Below the pieces are notes generated by a model, which had not been told where the DNA came from, made no database searches, and worked only from the letters and a program-made list of their open reading frames with translations. From Thermopolyspora sp040678635 (lineage in GTDB: Bacteria; Actinomycetota; Actinomycetes; Streptosporangiales; Streptosporangiaceae): 64,000 nt of DNA. A program made the position numbers and the translations under genes. Position 1 is the stretch's first letter. Each line of letters starts with the position of its first letter. Below, piece by piece: positions 63,061 through 64,000 of the stretch. Location: positions 62,001 through 126,000 of the forward strand of contig NZ_JBFATZ010000014.1 of assembly GCF_040678635.1 (NCBI RefSeq), in the 5' to 3' direction.

Positions 63061-64000
63061 GTCGGGACGCTCCAGCGCGAGCAGGTGCCCGGCGCCCGCG
63101 ACCACCGTCAGCACCGCCTCGGGCAGCAGGTCGGCGATACGGCGGCTGTGCATCGGCGGGGTCAGGCGGTCGCCTGAGCCCACCATGATCATGGTCTGGG
63201 CCCTGCGGAGGGCCGACAACAACGCCGGATCCTCACGGACCAGCAGATCGTGCAGATGCCCGGTCATCGTCTCGGTGGGCGTGGCCTCGACCCGCTCGTA
63301 GACGAACCGGAGGTGGTCGCGCTTGGCCCGGGCCTTGGAGGCCCCGCATCGGGGATCGCCGCCGACCCCTCGTGCGCCGGGTCGGGCGGCCGTCGTCCCC
63401 ACATGCGTCTCGGGAATCGAGCAGGACCCTGGAGCGGAGGCCCGCCCCCGCCACGCGCCCCGCCCGTACCGCCCGGCGCCCTCATGCGCCACGTCACCCC
63501 GGTCAAGGCCCCGATCGGGACCACGGTCGAGGTGCAGCGGGATGACGGGGGCGATCCGGGCCCCGGACTCGCCCGAATCCGGCGGACCCGCGACCGTACG
63601 CCATCGCGCCGGCACGAGCGCCTCGTACGCCAGGCGCCCACAGGACGGGCTCAGCAGGACCGAGCCGACGATCCGGGAGCCGAAGAGCTCGGGACGGCGG
63701 GCCGCCAGCGACATGATCGCCACACTGCCCATCGCGTGCCCGGCGACGACCACCGGCACCCCGTCCGGCACCGTGCGCTCGACGACCGCCGCGAGGTCGT
63801 CGCCGAGCCGGTCCACGGTGAGCGAGCCGTCCGGCCCCGGCGCGGAGCCGCCGTGGCCGCGCTGGTCGTAGAAGACGAGGGTGGCCGTGCCCGCGAGGGC
63901 CCGGCGCTGGAATCGCCACGCCTGCCGGTTCAGCACCCAGCCGTGCGCGAACACCACGGCGTATTCCGGCGACGGGCACTCGTCCACGTCGGCGGCGAGC
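62998..64000 (-). CDS. Alpha/beta hydrolase-like protein lacking the nucleophile serine (5' end outside window)
   Basis: An alpha/beta-hydrolase-fold protein of which 334 residues are visible. VVFAHGWVLNRQAWRFQ (oxyanion loop), TLVFYDQRGHGGS, and the C-terminal GSGDRLTPPMHSRRIADLL and GAGHLLALERPDVV with the catalytic-type Asp and His are all in place. The nucleophile elbow reads GHAMGS instead of GHSMGG, so the serine is alanine (codon at 63733-63735). A long loop of about 70 residues rich in Gly, Arg and Pro replaces the lid. The frame continues past base 64000, so the start is not seen. It could be a non-catalytic protein or a sequence error. Confidence 0.8.
   Translation of the reverse strand, partial: LAADVDECPSPEYAVVFAHGWVLNRQAWRFQRRALAGTATLVFYDQRGHGGSAPGPDGSLTVDRLGDDLAAVVERTVPDGVPVVVAGHAMGSVAIMSLAARRPELFGSRIVGSVLLSPSCGRLAYEALVPARWRTVAGPPDSGESGARIAPVIPLHLDRGPDRGLDRGDVAHEGAGRYGRGAWRGRASAPGSCSIPETHVGTTAARPGARGVGGDPRCGASKARAKRDHLRFVYERVEATPTETMTGHLHDLLVREDPALLSALRRAQTMIMVGSGDRLTPPMHSRRIADLLPEAVLTVVAGAGHLLALERPDVVNRALRGFLLDCRDRARQR

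Overview
The window is very GC-rich DNA with genes packed on both strands. It carries a complete 14-gene nuo operon, menaquinone genes, a C5-pathway haem cluster headed by rex, System II cytochrome c maturation genes and the developmental regulators BldC and a BldN-like sigma factor with an RsbN-like partner. This points to a mycelial actinomycete. A conservon-type kinase, DUF5999, DUF742 and DUF4229 proteins and many GTG starts fit Streptosporangiales (Streptosporangiaceae or Thermomonosporaceae) best. The family assignment is inference from gene content only.

Layout. 1-5.0 kb: surface-polysaccharide genes (nucleotidyltransferase, lipid-linked sugar transferase, flippase) interrupted by a crotonase and a small unknown gene. 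5.0-6.8 kb: EamA exporter and FCD-type GntR regulator with a likely operator. 7.4-10.2 kb: a reduced conservon (CvnA-like kinase plus DUF742). 10.8-16.9 kb: small accessory genes: DUF5999 with a coupled micro-ORF, a PAS protein, a membrane protein/Xre pair, a secreted beta-helix protein, a WGxxGxxG protein, a VapBC-type module and MsrA. 17.0-35.7 kb: RarD-like transporter, then on the minus strand geranylgeranyl reductase-like gene, nuoA to nuoN and a polyprenyl diphosphate synthase, probably one transcription unit. 36.4-41.8 kb: small unknown gene, menG, secreted propeller protein, DUF4229, bldC, an anthrax-lethal-factor-like metalloprotease with a small partner, and a PLDc_N membrane protein. 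41.9-46.7 kb: ccsB, resB, ccdA, resA-like and a histidine phosphatase. 47-49.1 kb: EamA transporter, and a LysR regulator divergent from a 42-residue protein. 49.3-58.1 kb: hemL, a Prim-Pol-like gene, hemB, hemD fusion, hemC, hemA, rex and a glutaredoxin-like gene. 58.1-64 kb: a membrane protein with an ABM domain, the sigma/anti-sigma pair, a HAD phosphatase and an alpha/beta hydrolase-like gene cut by the window edge.

How it fits together. A strong Rex operator lies in the promoter of rex-hemACD, and an almost perfect one lies upstream of the geranylgeranyl reductase-nuo-polyprenyl synthase unit. Rex (NADH/NAD+ sensing) therefore probably co-ordinates complex I, menaquinone maturation and haem supply, with cytochrome c maturation genes nearby. 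A second theme is short tandem repeats, many of them in frame, in at least nine unrelated places, including 18-bp units inside hemC and the metalloprotease gene and 15-bp units in the anti-sigma gene. No tRNA, rRNA, CRISPR array, prophage or insertion sequence was recognised.
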